Assembly: GCA_019114645.1 (NCBI GenBank)
Contig: DXFC01000177.1
Location: 1 to 6,297, forward strand
Direction: 5' to 3'
From: Candidatus Halomonas stercoripullorum
Lineage (GTDB): Bacteria; Pseudomonadota; Gammaproteobacteria; Pseudomonadales; Halomonadaceae
DNA: 6,297 bases
The translations under genes were made by a program, and so were the position numbers. Shown piece by piece: positions 6,106 to 6,297 of this stretch. The stretch's first letter is position 1; each line of letters begins with the position of its first letter. A model generated the notes under the pieces. That model did not search any database, was not told the origin of the DNA, and saw nothing but the letters and a program-made list of their open reading frames with translations.

Positions 6106-6297
6106 TCACTTTGACTGTTTGCGGGGTCCATCCAGGTGTCTCAATTGTTGCCACAGTTCGTGGCGCAGGTCAGCCATGCGTGGGGCTTCACTGTCACCAA
6201 AAACCAGCGGTCGCGTCAGACGCTGGGTGCGCAAGCCCAGGCGGGCGGTCAGTAGCCCGACCCCCATGCCCTGGCCGGCGCGGGCCGAGAGGCGCCC
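6106..6297 (-). CDS. YcjF-like membrane protein (UPF0283/DUF697), C-terminal fragment
   Basis: An open frame enters from the right edge and ends at TGA (6108-6106), giving 63 residues that start GRLSARAGQGMGVGLLTARLG. From memory this resembles the C-terminus of E. coli YcjF and the TIGR01620 family: a LLTARLGL segment, then RPL, then an acidic stretch and PRMADLRHELWQQL, with a basic, hydrophilic tail ending KQSK. YcjF-like proteins are inner-membrane proteins of unknown function, usually encoded next to the YcjX-type P-loop NTPase, which would lie just beyond the window. Most of the protein, including the expected membrane helices, is outside, so the identification rests on this tail only. 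The stop codon is 75-81 bases before the usp start candidates, so the two genes could share a transcript. Confidence 0.65.
   Translation of the reverse strand, partial: GRLSARAGQGMGVGLLTARLGLRTQRLTRPLVFGDSEAPRMADLRHELWQQLRHLDGPRKQSK

Noticed and set aside
1..6297. Mobile element, CRISPR array, tRNA/rRNA gene, toxin-antitoxin or defence system
   Set aside because: The window is almost fully occupied by core metabolic, RNA-decay and stress genes. I saw no transposase, spaced repeat array or RNA-gene signature, so I do not claim a novel system here.

Overview
The window looks like a stretch of core chromosome from a moderately GC-rich gammaproteobacterium. My best guess is the Halomonadaceae/Oceanospirillales neighbourhood. 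Two things point there: the TCA gene order lpd-sucC-sucD, as in pseudomonads and their relatives, and an Escherichia-type RNase II (rnb), which as far as I recall many pseudomonads lack. Both the order and the lineage are inferences from remembered family features, not a database search.

Positions 1-3453 (+ strand) hold the 3' end of a 2-oxoglutarate dehydrogenase-type TCA operon: the last 400 residues of dihydrolipoyl dehydrogenase (E3), then complete sucC and sucD, which encode the beta and alpha subunits of succinyl-CoA synthetase. E3 recycles the lipoyl groups of the complex that makes succinyl-CoA, and SucCD converts succinyl-CoA to succinate with substrate-level phosphorylation. The 149-bp lpd-sucC spacer carries a UUCG-capped hairpin without a U tract. 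sucC has no visible Shine-Dalgarno sequence, whereas sucD overlaps the sucC stop by one base and has a strong one. A strong intrinsic terminator, probably bidirectional, closes the operon.

Positions 3479-6297 (- strand) converge on that terminator. In transcription order they hold the last 63 residues of a YcjF-like (UPF0283/DUF697) membrane protein, a single-domain universal stress protein, and full-length RNase II. rnb has its own good sigma70-type promoter. The usp upstream region has a near-consensus FNR/Anr-type box placed where a class II activator site should sit relative to a weak promoter. There is also a 12-bp palindrome that includes the usp Shine-Dalgarno sequence.

I found no mobile element, CRISPR array, tRNA or rRNA gene, or novel gene system. 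The points worth a second look are regulatory: the putative anaerobic control of usp, the unusual translation start of sucC, and several unexplained hairpins.
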